From the NCBI RefSeq assembly GCF_002109385.1, contig NZ_CP020814.1, forward strand, positions 2,317,501 through 2,381,500: a stretch of 64,000 nt of DNA, given 5' to 3'. The notes beneath the pieces are model-generated. The model was not told the origin of the DNA, did not search any database, and was given only the letters and a program-made list of their open reading frames with translations. Of the stretch, positions 37,624-45,963 are shown piece after piece. The DNA comes from Halalkalibacter krulwichiae. Lineage in GTDB: Bacteria; Bacillota; Bacilli; Bacillales; Bacillaceae_D. Numbering within the stretch: the first letter of the stretch is position 1; every line of letters starts with the position of its first letter. Position numbers and translations under genes: made by a program.

Positions 37624-37990
37624 TCACCTCCTTAATACTAAGGTATGATTTGTCTCCTTTAGTTGACAGGTCTGATATCCAATAATTAAAAAATCAAACC
37701 ATATCGAAACAAAAGACCGAGAATTACATTTATTAATACAATCGAACTAAACTAAAGCAAAGAAGACTGGCTTAAGTCCAGTACAATACTGAACTCAAAC
37801 CAGCCAACCAGCTACATAATTTAAAACCATTACGTAGCGGGGCACCATCAAGAGAGAGATTTTAGTAAAAAACCTAAGTCCGATTTCAAAAACTCCCCCG
37901 GATCCGCCTTCTCAAAAGGTTATGCATCCCCAAGTACCAGTCAGATACACTCTCTACCCATCTTCAAAAGTAGGATCGAGATATTATAAG
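37624..37990. other. Structured, unassigned intergenic region
   Basis: About 365 bp with several inverted repeats: CTACATAAT / ATTACGTAG (37812-37837), ACTGG / CCAGT (37767-37783) and others. It has higher GC than its surroundings and no open frame. It does not match any riboswitch consensus I know. A decayed element or an RNA gene are both possible. Confidence 0.4.
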
Positions 37991-38758
37991 TTAATTTTTT
38001 CCTAAAGTACCACCTAGACGTTTTATTAACCTATAAGGTCTGACTTTAAACGCTTCATACGGTATACAACTTCCATTCATAGCATCTAATACTCGTGGAA
38101 TGAATTTTCCTCGCGTAATATAAGATAATACATTTGATGAATCTAATTTCACAAAACGAACATCTTGGGTTTCGCTCGATTTTTTTAGATTTCCCCCGAT
38201 ACATTTTCCACAGAAAACAATTGAAACAGTTTCTCCATTTGAATATATCCCCGTTACACCTTCTAACTTAACTTCAACACCGGTCTCTTCAAGGACCTCT
38301 TTACAAAGGGCGATGTCGAGTGTTTCTCCCTCCTCTATCCCTCCTCCAGGAAGTTCCCATGTATCGGATCTCCAATATGTTTTAACTAACAAAGTTTCAT
38401 TTTTGTCGTTTGTAATATATCCGCTAACGGCAATATTCTGCTTTTGGGGAACATGTTCTCCTAGAGAAGTCATGAAATCCTGTTCTTTTTCCAAAAAAAG
38501 GTTACCTAATTTCAAAAGTTGTTTTTGTGCTATTTCATGCATTTCATCTTTTAACACTCGTTTTTCTATTTTTACGTATTCTTCATAACTATCATACTGC
38601 CATAATGCTATAGCTTCATCTTGGGTATCTGTTAACCAACATCCAATTAATTTCGCTCCGTTTTTTATTTGATTCGGTAATAAATATTCGTTAAAAAAGT
38701 CATGAAACTTTAAAACCTTTGTTGGCATTATTTTATAAGTTTCTCTCTTATAAAACAT
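37991..38758 (-). CDS. NIPSNAP-Nudix fusion protein
   Basis: 255 aa with two domains. Residues 1-100 have the NIPSNAP-like ferredoxin fold (YKIMPTKVLKFHDFFNEYLLPNQIKNGAKLIGCW...ALWQYDSYEEYVKIE). Residues about 108-235 are a Nudix hydrolase with the box GGGIEEGETLDIALCKEVLEETG (canonical REV replaced by KEV). It should hydrolyse a nucleoside-diphosphate-linked compound; the substrate is unknown and the NIPSNAP part may provide a binding surface. The fusion is unusual. Monocistronic. Confidence 0.82.
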   Translation of the reverse strand: MFYKRETYKIMPTKVLKFHDFFNEYLLPNQIKNGAKLIGCWLTDTQDEAIALWQYDSYEEYVKIEKRVLKDEMHEIAQKQLLKLGNLFLEKEQDFMTSLGEHVPQKQNIAVSGYITNDKNETLLVKTYWRSDTWELPGGGIEEGETLDIALCKEVLEETGVEVKLEGVTGIYSNGETVSIVFCGKCIGGNLKKSSETQDVRFVKLDSSNVLSYITRGKFIPRVLDAMNGSCIPYEAFKVRPYRLIKRLGGTLGKN

Positions 38759-38880
38759 CTCGTTCCTCTCTTTACAAAATAGTATAAATAAGTAATTTCA
38801 TTATACTTATCACACTTCAAAAAGTTACATCTTGATTAGAGTTTTTTCATAGTACCCAAAGAACAATAATATTAAACTTT

Positions 38881-38944
38881 AAAAAGAGCTTGAAAAAACA
38901 ACCAAATCTAAACATTCGGGTCATTTTTTTAAGCTCTTATTTTT
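38881..38944. terminator. Large hairpin (bidirectional terminator)
   Basis: AAGAGCTTGAAAAAA / TTTTTTTAAGCTCTT with T or A runs on both sides. No other gene is seen in 38759-39096. Confidence 0.6.
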
Positions 38945-39096
38945 CTTAGTTATTTGTGTCAGTGATCATTTTCGGCAATTATTACGACGGGATTTGTTTC
39001 ATGATTGGTTTCTTATGGATGTCATAGAATTGGGTCTTCATCTAATCTATTCATTCATGTAATTATTAAAGATAAAATCATTATTGGCTTTTGAAT

Positions 39097-39697
39097 TCAC
39101 TCTATTTTTTGCCCGACAAATTGAATAACATGAGACAAGCCATTATGTAAGTCTCCTTCATGTCGGACAACCTCTCCCATAAAAAAGTGAACAATACGCC
39201 AATCAGCAAAGACATTTAGAAATTCTTCGGGTTTGTATAAAAGCTCTAAGTTTTGAGGTCCACCACTATTATATGGTATTTGATAATGCGAATAGACTTC
39301 CGTAATAAAATAACCACCTGGTTTAACTGACTCTTTCACTCCTTGTAATGTTTTCTTGCGTGTCACTTCTGGAAAGTGCCCAAAAATACAGACGATCTCA
39401 TCCCATTTGTTTTGTTGCCAAACGGCTTCATTTAGATCAACCAGTTTTGTATCAACCCTTACACCTCTGCTATCTGCCAACTTATTTATTATTGATAAGC
39501 CTGATTCAGCGTAATCCCAAGCTGACACATTCATTCCTTGTTCAGCTAAGAAAACGGCATTGCGTCCTTCACCTTCTGCAATGGCAAGAGCATCACCTGA
39601 TAATGGAAGTTTTCTCTGCATTTCCGCTAAAAACACGTTTGGTTCTGTTCCATATACATAGCTCTCATTCTGAAAAACGCGTGTTCCATGGGTTCAT
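39097..39697 (-). pseudogene. SAM-dependent methyltransferase (TehB-like class I), 5' frameshift
   Basis: The long frame (39636-39097) starts inside a conserved protein: AIAEGEGRNAVFLAEQGMNVSAWDYAESGL is the SAM-binding motif I region. Upstream a good AAAGGAG box and ATG (39697) begin MNPWNTRFSE, after which the frame shifts to ESYVYGTEPNVFLAE, the normal family N-terminus (WNxRYxxxEYVYGTEPN). The shift lies near 39667-39670 (one base too many or two missing). Full protein about 200 aa, perhaps tellurite-resistance-type. Sequencing error or inactivation cannot be told apart. Confidence 0.75.
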
Positions 39698-39762
39698 TTT
39701 CTATTCTCCTTTTACAAATAGAAACCCTATAGTCAGAATAGACATATAGGGCGAATAAACGA

Positions 39763-39915
39763 TTATCTAATCACGACAAATTGACCTGTACCTAATACAT
39801 TTTTCGTATAATCTATTTTGACATTATTGAAATAAACCTTATCTTTCTCAGAAATTAAATATTGAATACCATCTTGTTCAATGATTTCATCTTTTCCTCC
39901 AAAGTTATAGCTTAA
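39763..39915 (-). pseudogene. C-terminal fragment of a HesB/IscA-like iron-sulfur protein
   Basis: A 50-codon open stretch without start codon: LSYNFGGKDEIIEQDGIQYL and then DKVYFNNVKIDYTKNVLGTGQF resemble the C-terminal half of HesB/IscA-type Fe-S biogenesis proteins (DxVxExDGxxxLI...xIDY). The N-terminal half is missing, and the fragment ends 26 bp before the TauE gene stop. It may mark the edge of the sulfur island. The family assignment is only moderate. Confidence 0.4.
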
Positions 39916-39941
39916 TCATATGATTTACAATGGCGCTGTTT

Positions 39942-40721
39942 TTATAAGATGTCAATCCAAATTTTCACTGCTGTTGCAGCAATCAATACAGCTAATATCA
40001 CCTGCAAAACCTTTGTATTCATCTTCTTTCCTGCCATTGCACCTAGTGGAGAGGCAATAAGACTCGCCACAATCATAATAAAAGCTGGAAAATAATCAAT
40101 TTGTCCTGTTGTAATCTTTCCAACGGTTGCTCCAATGGATGAAATGAAGGTTATCGCTAATGAAGAAGCGATTGTCATGCGCGTTGGAACTTTTAATACA
40201 ACAAGCATGATTGGGACCAGTAAGAACGCCCCAGCAGCGCCCACAATTCCTGCTCCAATTCCAACAATTAATGCAAAGCTAGCTGCTATCCATTTATTAA
40301 ATGTCACTTGATCAAGTGGAACATTATCAATTCCCTTTTTAGGAATAAACATCATCACTGCGGCAATTAAAGCTAAAATACCGTAAATGAGATTAATTCC
40401 ACCTTCTGACATGAGTTTTGATCCATAACCGCCAACAAAGCTACCAATTAGAATAGCTGATCCCATATAAATAATTAACGTCTTATTTAAGTATCCACCT
40501 TTACGATAAGCCCACACTCCACCAATGGTCGCAAAGAACACTTGAATCGCACTAATACCCGAAACTTCATGAGCACTAAAGGCTGCTAAACCAAACAATG
40601 GTGGAATATATAATAGCATGGGATATTTAATAATTGATCCGCCAATTCCTAACATTCCTGAAACATACGAACCTATGAAACCAATTAAAAAGATTGTAAT
40701 AATAAAAGCAAAATCCATCAT
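39942..40721 (-). CDS. TauE/SafE-family sulfite/organosulfur exporter (YrkJ-like)
   Basis: 259 aa, about eight membrane helices in two inverted halves, each opening with a glycine-rich stretch ([44 protein letters not shown]). TauE-family proteins are thought to export sulfite, sulfoacetate or thiosulfate. In Staphylococcus cst and Bacillus yrk loci a TauE gene is also next to TusA, rhodanese and CstB/YrkH genes. It is the last gene of the island and likely disposes of the oxidised sulfur product. Confidence 0.88.
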   Translation of the reverse strand: MMDFAFIITIFLIGFIGSYVSGMLGIGGSIIKYPMLLYIPPLFGLAAFSAHEVSGISAIQVFFATIGGVWAYRKGGYLNKTLIIYMGSAILIGSFVGGYGSKLMSEGGINLIYGILALIAAVMMFIPKKGIDNVPLDQVTFNKWIAASFALIVGIGAGIVGAAGAFLLVPIMLVVLKVPTRMTIASSLAITFISSIGATVGKITTGQIDYFPAFIMIVASLIASPLGAMAGKKMNTKVLQVILAVLIAATAVKIWIDIL

Positions 40722-40754
40722 AACCTCCTCCTTTTAAAGGAAAAGAATGTTGCT

Positions 40755-40783
40755 TTAAAAAGGTAAAAACTAACCTTTTTTAA
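40755..40783. repeat. Hairpin repeat, copy 1 (core AAAGGT-AAAAACT-AACCTTT)
   Basis: An inverted repeat TTAAAAAGGT / AACCTTTTTTAA around AAAAACT. The same core is repeated at 40896-40917, 140 bp away. Confidence 0.6.
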
Positions 40784-40883
40784 GCCCTGATTGAGTAGCA
40801 ATGGCTCCACATGTTGCCCGCCTTCTATGAGAAAACCACTCATAGAGAAGGCTTATAAAGCCTGCAACAGCTTCGCACATTGC

Positions 40884-40930
40884 GTAGAGGACATTAAAAG
40901 GTAAAAACTAACCTTTTCAATGTCCTCTAC
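40884..40930 (-). terminator. Hairpin repeat, copy 2; 3' end of the TusA unit
   Basis: GTAGAGGACATT + AAAAGGT / AACCTTTT + AATGTCCTCTAC with a 7-nt loop, a nearly perfect 20-bp stem starting 20 bp past the TusA stop. No T run follows, so it may be an RNA stabiliser rather than a terminator. Confidence 0.55.
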
Positions 40931-40950
40931 CAAACCGGTTCTCTTTTCTT

Positions 40951-41178
40951 TTAGCCTTTTTTAATCCAGAACTTTAATACACCATCTTCTTCCGTATCTG
41001 ATACTAGCTCATGACCACCAGATTTCGCCCAAGCTGCTAGGTCACTTTTTGCCCCTTTATCTGTTGCATGAATTTCAAGCACTTGGCCTGATTCAAGTTC
41101 TGTCATAGCTTTCTTTGTTCTAACGATTGGCATTGGACATGCTAATCCTTTTGCGTCTAATACTTTATCTGAATTCAT
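40951..41178 (-). CDS. TusA-family sulfur carrier (YrkI-like), module A
   Basis: 75 aa. The active cysteine is Cys14 in AKGLACPMPIVRTKKAM, the strict TusA signature. It carries a persulfide on that Cys and hands it to partner proteins. It follows the rhodanese-MBL gene after 42 bp, with the same order in the second block (49278/49520). Very similar to the TusA proteins at 44925 and 49278. No operator lies directly before it, so it is read from the rhodanese-MBL promoter. Confidence 0.92.
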   Translation of the reverse strand: MNSDKVLDAKGLACPMPIVRTKKAMTELESGQVLEIHATDKGAKSDLAAWAKSGGHELVSDTEEDGVLKFWIKKG

Positions 41179-41220
41179 TTATAAAACCTCCAGTTATTAA
41201 TTTCTATTTTTTATCGTTTG

Positions 41221-42348
41221 TTATCTAACTGCACAACGGTTTGGCCCAATTTCCATTTCACGTTGCTTCTCTTCATCTGGTGTAATTTTCCCCATATTCA
41301 TTTCACGAATTTCTTGATATGCGTTCGGTTGTGGTGGTAAGTTTTCTGTCACCATTGATCTAAACTCATTTTCATCCTCAATGTTTAAACCATGATTTGA
41401 AGCAAATAATGTGCCTAGTTTTTCTGCAACACTTCCATCTTCATTTAACTCTTCGATGATCATAAAGTGAGCCGGTAAAACAATCAACTCTTCTGATAGT
41501 TCTCTATAACGTTTATAAAGCGACTCACGTAAATCTCCTACCCAATCTTCAGCCAGTCCTGCTAGGTCAGGTCTTCCAATTGAATCAATGAAGAGAATGT
41601 CTCCGGATAATAGGTATTTTTCATCGATAACAAATGAAGTCGAACCAATTGTATGGCCAGGTGAGTATAGTGCATGAATGTTGATCGTTGAGTTTCCGAT
41701 TTGTACGTCATTTCCGCCTTCAAGTGCTGCATATTCAAACACTACCTCACCTGCGTCTTTTGGAGGTAACCAGTAGGTTGCACCAGTTGCTTCCGCAATT
41801 TTTCTTCCACCTGAGATGTGATCAGCATGTAGATGAGTATCAAATACGTGTGTGATTTTTGCATTGATTTCTTTAGCAAAGTTCACATACACATCTGCCA
41901 TACGTGTTGCATCGATAATCGCAGCTTCCCCATTTGAAACAACCATATAAGATAGACAGCCTTTACCTAGACGGACAAATTGATATAGCTCACCACCGTC
42001 TTTTAGGTTCCCTACTTTAACTGGCTCTAAATATTCACTCCAATTCTTCATTCCGCCTTCAAGATAAGAAACATCTAGTCCTTCATCAGACAACATCTCT
42101 GCTACCATCATCGAAGAACCTTCTTTCGCACAAACGACTAAGACTTCTTTATCTGCTGGAATTTTATCCATGATTTCTTCTACGCCATCTAATAGTTCAA
42201 AATAAGGAATATTAAAGTAATCAAAGTTCTCTCCTTCAATCTTCCAATCAGCGAAATCCCCTTCATTCCGAACGTCTAGAATAAATAGCTCTTTCTTTTT
42301 AATCACTTTTCTTGCTACTTCTTTTGAATTCATCGCTTTAACCGACAT
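41221..42348 (-). CDS. Rhodanese / metallo-beta-lactamase fusion (persulfide dioxygenase-like, YrkH-like), module A
   Basis: 375 aa. An N-terminal rhodanese domain (residues 8-108) has its active cysteine C73 in VVCAKEGSS. The C-terminal MBL domain (about 115-340) has the metal motif HLHADH (H172, H174, D176, H177), H232 (SPGHT), D250 (SGD) and H294 (PAH), as in ETHE1-type persulfide dioxygenases. The domain order is the reverse of staphylococcal CstB. The protein ends in an invariant GPNRCAVR tail with Cys372. It probably takes sulfane sulfur from TusA/DsrE carriers and oxidises it to sulfite or thiosulfate. Weak CstR-like site upstream. Confidence 0.88.
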   Translation of the reverse strand: MSVKAMNSKEVARKVIKKKELFILDVRNEGDFADWKIEGENFDYFNIPYFELLDGVEEIMDKIPADKEVLVVCAKEGSSMMVAEMLSDEGLDVSYLEGGMKNWSEYLEPVKVGNLKDGGELYQFVRLGKGCLSYMVVSNGEAAIIDATRMADVYVNFAKEINAKITHVFDTHLHADHISGGRKIAEATGATYWLPPKDAGEVVFEYAALEGGNDVQIGNSTINIHALYSPGHTIGSTSFVIDEKYLLSGDILFIDSIGRPDLAGLAEDWVGDLRESLYKRYRELSEELIVLPAHFMIIEELNEDGSVAEKLGTLFASNHGLNIEDENEFRSMVTENLPPQPNAYQEIREMNMGKITPDEEKQREMEIGPNRCAVR

Positions 42349-42352
42349 CTTT

Positions 42353-42367
42353 ATACCCCAATAGTAT
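42353..42367. promoter_or_regulatory. Weak CstR operator-like site before the rhodanese-MBL gene (module A)
   Basis: ATACCCCAATAGTAT has a good left half (ATACCCC) and a poor right half. It lies 4 bp upstream of the start codon, so it may be fortuitous. Confidence 0.3.
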
Positions 42368-42389
42368 ATTTTAGTTTAAAAAAATTTAA

Positions 42390-42785
42390 TTAAAAGGTTA
42401 ACGTTACATCCGCATCCTTGGCGAATTCTAAGAACGTAACGGCTCCACCCACTTCAATTCCATCAACAAATGCATCTTTTTCCAGCTCCATAACATCCAT
42501 TGTCATTTGACAGCCAATTAGTTTAACACCCATTTCTTGTGCCATTGCCACAAGTTCCGGAATAGCTGGAACATTGGCTTTTTCAAAACCCTTTTGGTAA
42601 TGCTCTTTCCCCTCAGGCATTGGTAATTGACTGTATGCTTCTTTATGAATTAAGTTTAGACCTTCAAAAGTAAAGAATATTGCTACCTCTTGGTCTGTTG
42701 CAGCTGCAGCTGTTGCTACATTGAATACTTTGTACGCATCAAATAACCCACCATTGCTTGCGATAATTGCTAATTTTCTACTCAT
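42390..42785 (-). CDS. DsrE/DsrF-like sulfur-relay protein, module A
   Basis: 131 aa of the DsrE2-like group: [39 protein letters not shown] at the N-terminus, and the likely persulfide-carrying cysteine in [12 protein letters not shown] (Cys about 97). In sulfur-oxidising bacteria such proteins exchange sulfur with TusA. Lies between the glutaredoxin and the rhodanese-MBL gene, same strand, 15 bp after the former. The paralog in block 2 is at 50680. Confidence 0.88.
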   Translation of the reverse strand: MSRKLAIIASNGGLFDAYKVFNVATAAAATDQEVAIFFTFEGLNLIHKEAYSQLPMPEGKEHYQKGFEKANVPAIPELVAMAQEMGVKLIGCQMTMDVMELEKDAFVDGIEVGGAVTFLEFAKDADVTLTF

Positions 42786-42800
42786 TTTTTCAACCTCCTA

Positions 42801-43034
42801 TTATTTTCTCAATACTGATATAATGCTATTTGGGTCATAACCGACAACCCAATGGCCATTTACTTCCGTTTGTGGAACCCCTAGTTGACCTGTTTTTTCT
42901 ACAAGTTGCTGCATAATGGCAGGATTTGTTTCTACATTCACTTCACGATAGGAAATGTTTTGATCTGCTAAAAAGTTCTTTAACATCACACAATAACGAC
43001 AACGATTAGATGTATAGACAGTAATCTGATTCAT
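42801..43034 (-). CDS. Glutaredoxin-family protein
   Basis: 77 aa with the redox motif CRYC (residues 12-15) and the cis-Pro loop QLGVPQTEV. It would reduce mixed disulfides or persulfides on the neighbouring sulfur carriers. This gene is present only in block 1 of the island; block 2 lacks it. It starts 12 bp after the TusA-rhodanese gene stop, so the genes are co-transcribed. Confidence 0.9.
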   Translation of the reverse strand: MNQITVYTSNRCRYCVMLKNFLADQNISYREVNVETNPAIMQQLVEKTGQLGVPQTEVNGHWVVGYDPNSIISVLRK

Positions 43035-43046
43035 AGTTGATTCCTC

Positions 43047-43622
43047 CTATTTACTGAGACTATCTGTTGGATGAGTCCATTCACTCATTCCAGGTACGAC
43101 ATTAATCACTTTTTTAAATCCTGCTTCGGTTAACTTTTGTGCGGCTAAATCACTACGGCTTCCAGTACGACACACAACATAAATATCTGCATCCTTGCTT
43201 AGTTCATTTAAACGATTCTCAAGCTCACCAAGTGGAATGGATTTTGTCCCAGGAATATGATTGAAAGCATATTCAGCTGATTCACGTACATCTAACACTA
43301 GAATATCTTCTTTGTTAGTTAACTTTGCTTGAAGTTCCTCGTTGTTTACAACATGTGGGTGTTTCTTCTCTTCTTTCTCTTCCCCAGTCGCCTTACGAAG
43401 ATAATGTTTTAACACATCGCCCTCTTCAACCGTTCCTAAATATTGATGTCCAGTGCTCTGTGCCCACGCCTTAATATCAGCAGTTGATCCTTTATCTGTT
43501 GCTTGAATTTCTAATACTTTTCCTGGTTCGAGCTCATTCATTGCTTTTTTTGTACGAACGATTGGCATTGGACATGCTAATCCTTTTGCATCTACTAGTT
43601 GATCAAATTTAATAGTTTCCAT
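43047..43622 (-). CDS. TusA-rhodanese fusion protein (YrkF-like), module A
   Basis: 191 aa. The TusA domain (1-77) has Cys17 in AKGLACPMPIV, then a charged linker (about 78-92), then a rhodanese domain with Cys151 in VVCRTGSRSD. Fusing carrier and sulfurtransferase allows direct intramolecular transfer of sulfur. A paralog is at 51088. A near-perfect CstR-type site lies 23 bp upstream, so this gene probably starts the unit TusA-rhodanese, glutaredoxin, DsrE. Confidence 0.93.
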   Translation of the reverse strand: METIKFDQLVDAKGLACPMPIVRTKKAMNELEPGKVLEIQATDKGSTADIKAWAQSTGHQYLGTVEEGDVLKHYLRKATGEEKEEKKHPHVVNNEELQAKLTNKEDILVLDVRESAEYAFNHIPGTKSIPLGELENRLNELSKDADIYVVCRTGSRSDLAAQKLTEAGFKKVINVVPGMSEWTHPTDSLSK

Positions 43623-43644
43623 TTAAAATTCCTCCTAATAATTA

Positions 43645-43660
43645 ATACCCTTATAGGTAT
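43645..43660. promoter_or_regulatory. CstR operator-like palindrome before the TusA-rhodanese gene
   Basis: ATACCCTTATAGGTAT, both half-sites ATACC/GGTAT present. 23 bp upstream of the ATG at 43622. Confidence 0.65.
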
Positions 43661-43678
43661 ATATAACTTTAAAAAAAT

Positions 43679-43963
43679 TTACTGAACGTTCCCTTCCCAG
43701 TTCATCATGCCTCCAACCATATTGGTAGCATGAAACCCGTGACTTGACAGAAACTCAGTGGCTCTTCCACTTCTAGCACCAGAGCGACAAACAATAATAT
43801 ATTCTTTCGTTTTGTCTAGTTCATGTAGACGAAATTCTAGTAATCCAAGCGGAATGTTTACACTCCCAGGTATATGCCCTGCTGCTACCTCATCCGTTTC
43901 ACGAACATCAATAATATTGGGGTTAACGAGACGTTCTACTTCTTTAGGTGTGATTTCTTTCAT
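43679..43963 (-). CDS. Single-domain rhodanese (sulfurtransferase)
   Basis: 94 aa. Catalytic loop CRSGARS with the active Cys, after IIDVRETDEVAAGHIPGSVNIPLG (first rhodanese signature), ends with MVGGMMNWEG. Cytoplasmic, no leader. AGGAGGAG box. Part of the TU that begins at the DsrE-like gene 44371. The counterpart in block 2 (51684) has lost its start codon. Confidence 0.92.
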   Translation of the reverse strand: MKEITPKEVERLVNPNIIDVRETDEVAAGHIPGSVNIPLGLLEFRLHELDKTKEYIIVCRSGARSGRATEFLSSHGFHATNMVGGMMNWEGNVQ

Positions 43964-43982
43964 AACTGATCTCCTCCTAACG

Positions 43983-44345
43983 TTAGTTCCAAGCGCTCAT
44001 ACCGCCTTTTACGTTTGTGATTTTTTTAAAGCCCATTTTACTTAATACTTTTGTTGCTTTATTGCTACGCATTCCACTCTGGCAAATAACTACAACTTCT
44101 TTCTCTTTTGATAACTGGCTTGCCTTCTGAGAAAGCTCATGAAGAGGAATATTTTTAAATGTGTTAATTTTATTTCTAGAAAACTCACCAGATGTTCTTA
44201 CATCAATAAATTGAACATCTTTTCTCTTTAACTCTTTTTTAAGCTCACTCGCTGAAATTTGTTTTACACCTTTAACAGGCATGAACTTATTGATTAAAAA
44301 GAATGCTACTAAGCCAACAACTATTACATTAATGATTACATCCAT
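43983..44345 (-). CDS. Membrane-anchored rhodanese
   Basis: 120 aa with an N-terminal hydrophobic anchor (VIINVIVVGLVAFFLINKF, residues 3-21) and a rhodanese domain with catalytic loop CQSGMRS and the usual FIDVRTSGEF. The anchor places the active site near the membrane, possibly next to the exporters. It reads in the same direction as its neighbours, 19 bp upstream of the rhodanese 43679. Confidence 0.9.
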   Translation of the reverse strand: MDVIINVIVVGLVAFFLINKFMPVKGVKQISASELKKELKRKDVQFIDVRTSGEFSRNKINTFKNIPLHELSQKASQLSKEKEVVVICQSGMRSNKATKVLSKMGFKKITNVKGGMSAWN

Positions 44346-44370
44346 ATTGTACCCCCTTGGGTAAAATTTC

Positions 44371-44850
44371 TTAAATAAATAAATTCACATTTCCTTCTTC
44401 TGCATCAGCTAAATATGCGGCTACACCAGCATATTCTAAACCATCAATCAACTCTTCTTTTTGTAGTCCTAATAGATCCATTGTCATTGTACAAGCAACT
44501 AACTTTACGCCTTGTTCTTGAGCCATTTCAACTAAATCAGGTAGCGGCATCGCATTATGCTTTTTCATGACATGCTTAATCATTTTTTGCCCCATACCTC
44601 CGAAGTTCATATTTGAAAGTCCCATGTTATCAGCGCCTCGTGGCATCATTTTTGCAAACATCTTTTCTAAGAATCCTTTTTTCACTGGTACGTGTTCATC
44701 TTTTCTAAAAGCGTTTAGTCCCCAAAATGTTGAGAAGATTGTTACTTCATGATCATAGGCTGCAGCACCGTTTGCGATAATAAAAGCTGCCATTGCTTTA
44801 TCATAATCACCGCTAAATAAAATAATCGTTGTTTTCTTTTTGTCTGTCAT
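44371..44850 (-). CDS. DsrE-like protein (YrkE-like)
   Basis: 159 aa from ATG 44850 (AAAGGAGTG box at good spacing; the frame opens at 44859 with a GTG overlapping it). DsrE2-type: TTIILFSGDYDKAMAAFIIANGAAAYDHEVTIFSTFWGLNAF with an insert rich in Met/Gly (residues 60-90), and the carrier cysteine in KLVACTMTMDLL. Third DsrE paralog of the island and the longest. First gene of its unit; a perfect operator lies upstream. Confidence 0.9.
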   Translation of the reverse strand: MTDKKKTTIILFSGDYDKAMAAFIIANGAAAYDHEVTIFSTFWGLNAFRKDEHVPVKKGFLEKMFAKMMPRGADNMGLSNMNFGGMGQKMIKHVMKKHNAMPLPDLVEMAQEQGVKLVACTMTMDLLGLQKEELIDGLEYAGVAAYLADAEEGNVNLFI

Positions 44851-44883
44851 GTTGTCCACTCCTTTGTATTTTTATCTTCACAT

Positions 44884-44899
44884 ATACCAGTACAGGTAT
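44884..44899. promoter_or_regulatory. CstR operator-like palindrome before the yrkE-like gene
   Basis: ATACCAGTACAGGTAT, intact ATACC/GGTAT half-sites, 33 bp upstream of the ATG. Confidence 0.65.
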
Positions 44900-44924
44900 G
44901 TAAACTTTCAAAAAAATAGGTAGT

Positions 44925-45152
44925 CTAGCCTTTTTTAATCCAGAACTTTAGTACACGATCTTCTTCAGTATCTGATAGTAACTCATGCCCACCAGATTTT
45001 GCCCAAGCCGATAAGTCATTTTTGGCTCCTTTATCGGTCGCATGAGTCTCTAAAACCTGACCTGATTCCATCTCATTTATTGCCCTCTTCGTTTTTACAA
45101 TTGGCATCGGACAAGCTAGTCCTTTTGCATCAAGAACTTTATCTGCCTTCAT
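44925..45152 (-). CDS. TusA-family sulfur carrier
   Basis: 75 aa, active Cys14 in AKGLACPMPIVKTKRAI. More similar to the TusA at 40951 than to the one at 49278 (shared WAKSGGHELxSDTEEDxVLKFWIKKG). Monocistronic unit or first gene before yrkE; two operator-like sites lie upstream (45185, 45259). Confidence 0.92.
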   Translation of the reverse strand: MKADKVLDAKGLACPMPIVKTKRAINEMESGQVLETHATDKGAKNDLSAWAKSGGHELLSDTEEDRVLKFWIKKG

Positions 45153-45184
45153 TTAGATAGCCTCCCTTTTCATTTTTAACACAT

Positions 45185-45200
45185 ATACCTCTATAGGTAT
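45185..45200. promoter_or_regulatory. CstR operator-like palindrome 1 before tusA (45152)
   Basis: ATACCTCTATAGGTAT, intact half-sites, 32 bp before the ATG. Confidence 0.65.
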
Positions 45201-45258
45201 TATAAAAGAATAAAAAAATTTGTCAATAACATTTTGGTTCGTTTCTCAAAGTTCGCTT

Positions 45259-45274
45259 AAACCTATAGGGGTAT
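45259..45274. promoter_or_regulatory. CstR operator-like palindrome 2 before tusA (45152)
   Basis: AAACCTATAGGGGTAT. The right half GGGGTAT is strong; the left is AAACC. Its centre is 74 bp (about seven helical turns) from the first site. Confidence 0.5.
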
Positions 45275-45313
45275 TGTAATTGATATCACTCACCCCTGTC
45301 AATCATCTTTTTA

Positions 45314-45574
45314 TTATCTGCTTTTTACTAATAAGTTCACAGCTTCTTGAATAAACGCTTCTGTGTCTTCTCCTTTTACAATTTGCTCGCGGACACACTG
45401 CTCTAAGTTAGAGCTTACGACTAAACCAATCGTTCGGTCCAACGCATTTCTTGAGGCTGACATCTGAACGACAAGATCCTTACAGTCCTTACCCTCTTCC
45501 ATCATTCTAAGAATGCCTCTGATTTGTCCTTCTACACGTTTTACTCTGTTTTTCATTTTGTCATTGTATTCCAT
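45314..45574 (-). CDS. cstR: CstR-type (CsoR family) persulfide-sensing repressor
   Basis: 86 aa. Cys31 (GKDCKDL) and Cys60 (NLEQCVREQ) are at the same residue numbers as in staphylococcal CstR, and the copper-binding His of CsoR is Asn56, so it should sense persulfide/polysulfide and not Cu(I). On oxidation to di- or tetrasulfide the repressor would leave the ATACC/GGTAT sites found before most island units. The start overlaps the rhodanese-like gene upstream by 14 bp. It is the obvious regulator of the island (B. subtilis YrkD position). Confidence 0.88.
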   Translation of the reverse strand: MEYNDKMKNRVKRVEGQIRGILRMMEEGKDCKDLVVQMSASRNALDRTIGLVVSSNLEQCVREQIVKGEDTEAFIQEAVNLLVKSR

Positions 45575-45947
45575 GGATTTCCCTCCTTTTTCTACAGTTA
45601 AACCTAGTTGGTTGCTTTTTTTTCAAATAATACCCTTTAACTTTTGCACCCTTATTCTTCAAGAACCTGGCACTTACATTAACATCAATCATCTCTGAAC
45701 CAATGATATAAATGCTGTTCCCCTCAAAAAGATCGTAGTTCCTTTTTAAATAGGCTAATGGAATATTAACAGCTCCTGCTACCCGAGATTTATAAACAAT
45801 AGAAGAATCCCTTACATCAAGAATGATAGTATGATCTTGATCATTTATTTTCTCCAGTTCAACAAAACTTAAACCAAGAACTGGTACATATCTTTTATAT
45901 AAGAAGCGAGTAAAAATAATTGTTAATACGATTAAGAATGTCGTCAT
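45561..45947 (-). CDS. Membrane-anchored rhodanese-like protein lacking the catalytic Cys
   Basis: 128 aa. N-terminal hydrophobic helix (TTFLIVLTIIFTRFLY), then a rhodanese fold with IILDVRDSS and GAVNIPLAYL, but the active-site loop reads IIGSEMIDVN instead of CRxGxR. It cannot form a persulfide in the normal way, so a structural, binding or decayed role is likely. The C-terminus (KKKQPTRFNCRKRREIHGIQ) is unlike the family and overlaps the cstR start, so read-through from an earlier frame is possible. Confidence 0.75.
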   Translation of the reverse strand: MTTFLIVLTIIFTRFLYKRYVPVLGLSFVELEKINDQDHTIILDVRDSSIVYKSRVAGAVNIPLAYLKRNYDLFEGNSIYIIGSEMIDVNVSARFLKNKGAKVKGYYLKKKQPTRFNCRKRREIHGIQ

Positions 45948-45963
45948 ATAAGCACCTATGAAG

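Noticed and set aside
39724..39751. CCCTATA / TATAGGG inverted repeat as another CstR operator.
   Set aside because: The half-sites face each other in the wrong spacing (14-nt centre) and do not read ATACC/GGTAT; more likely a hairpin.
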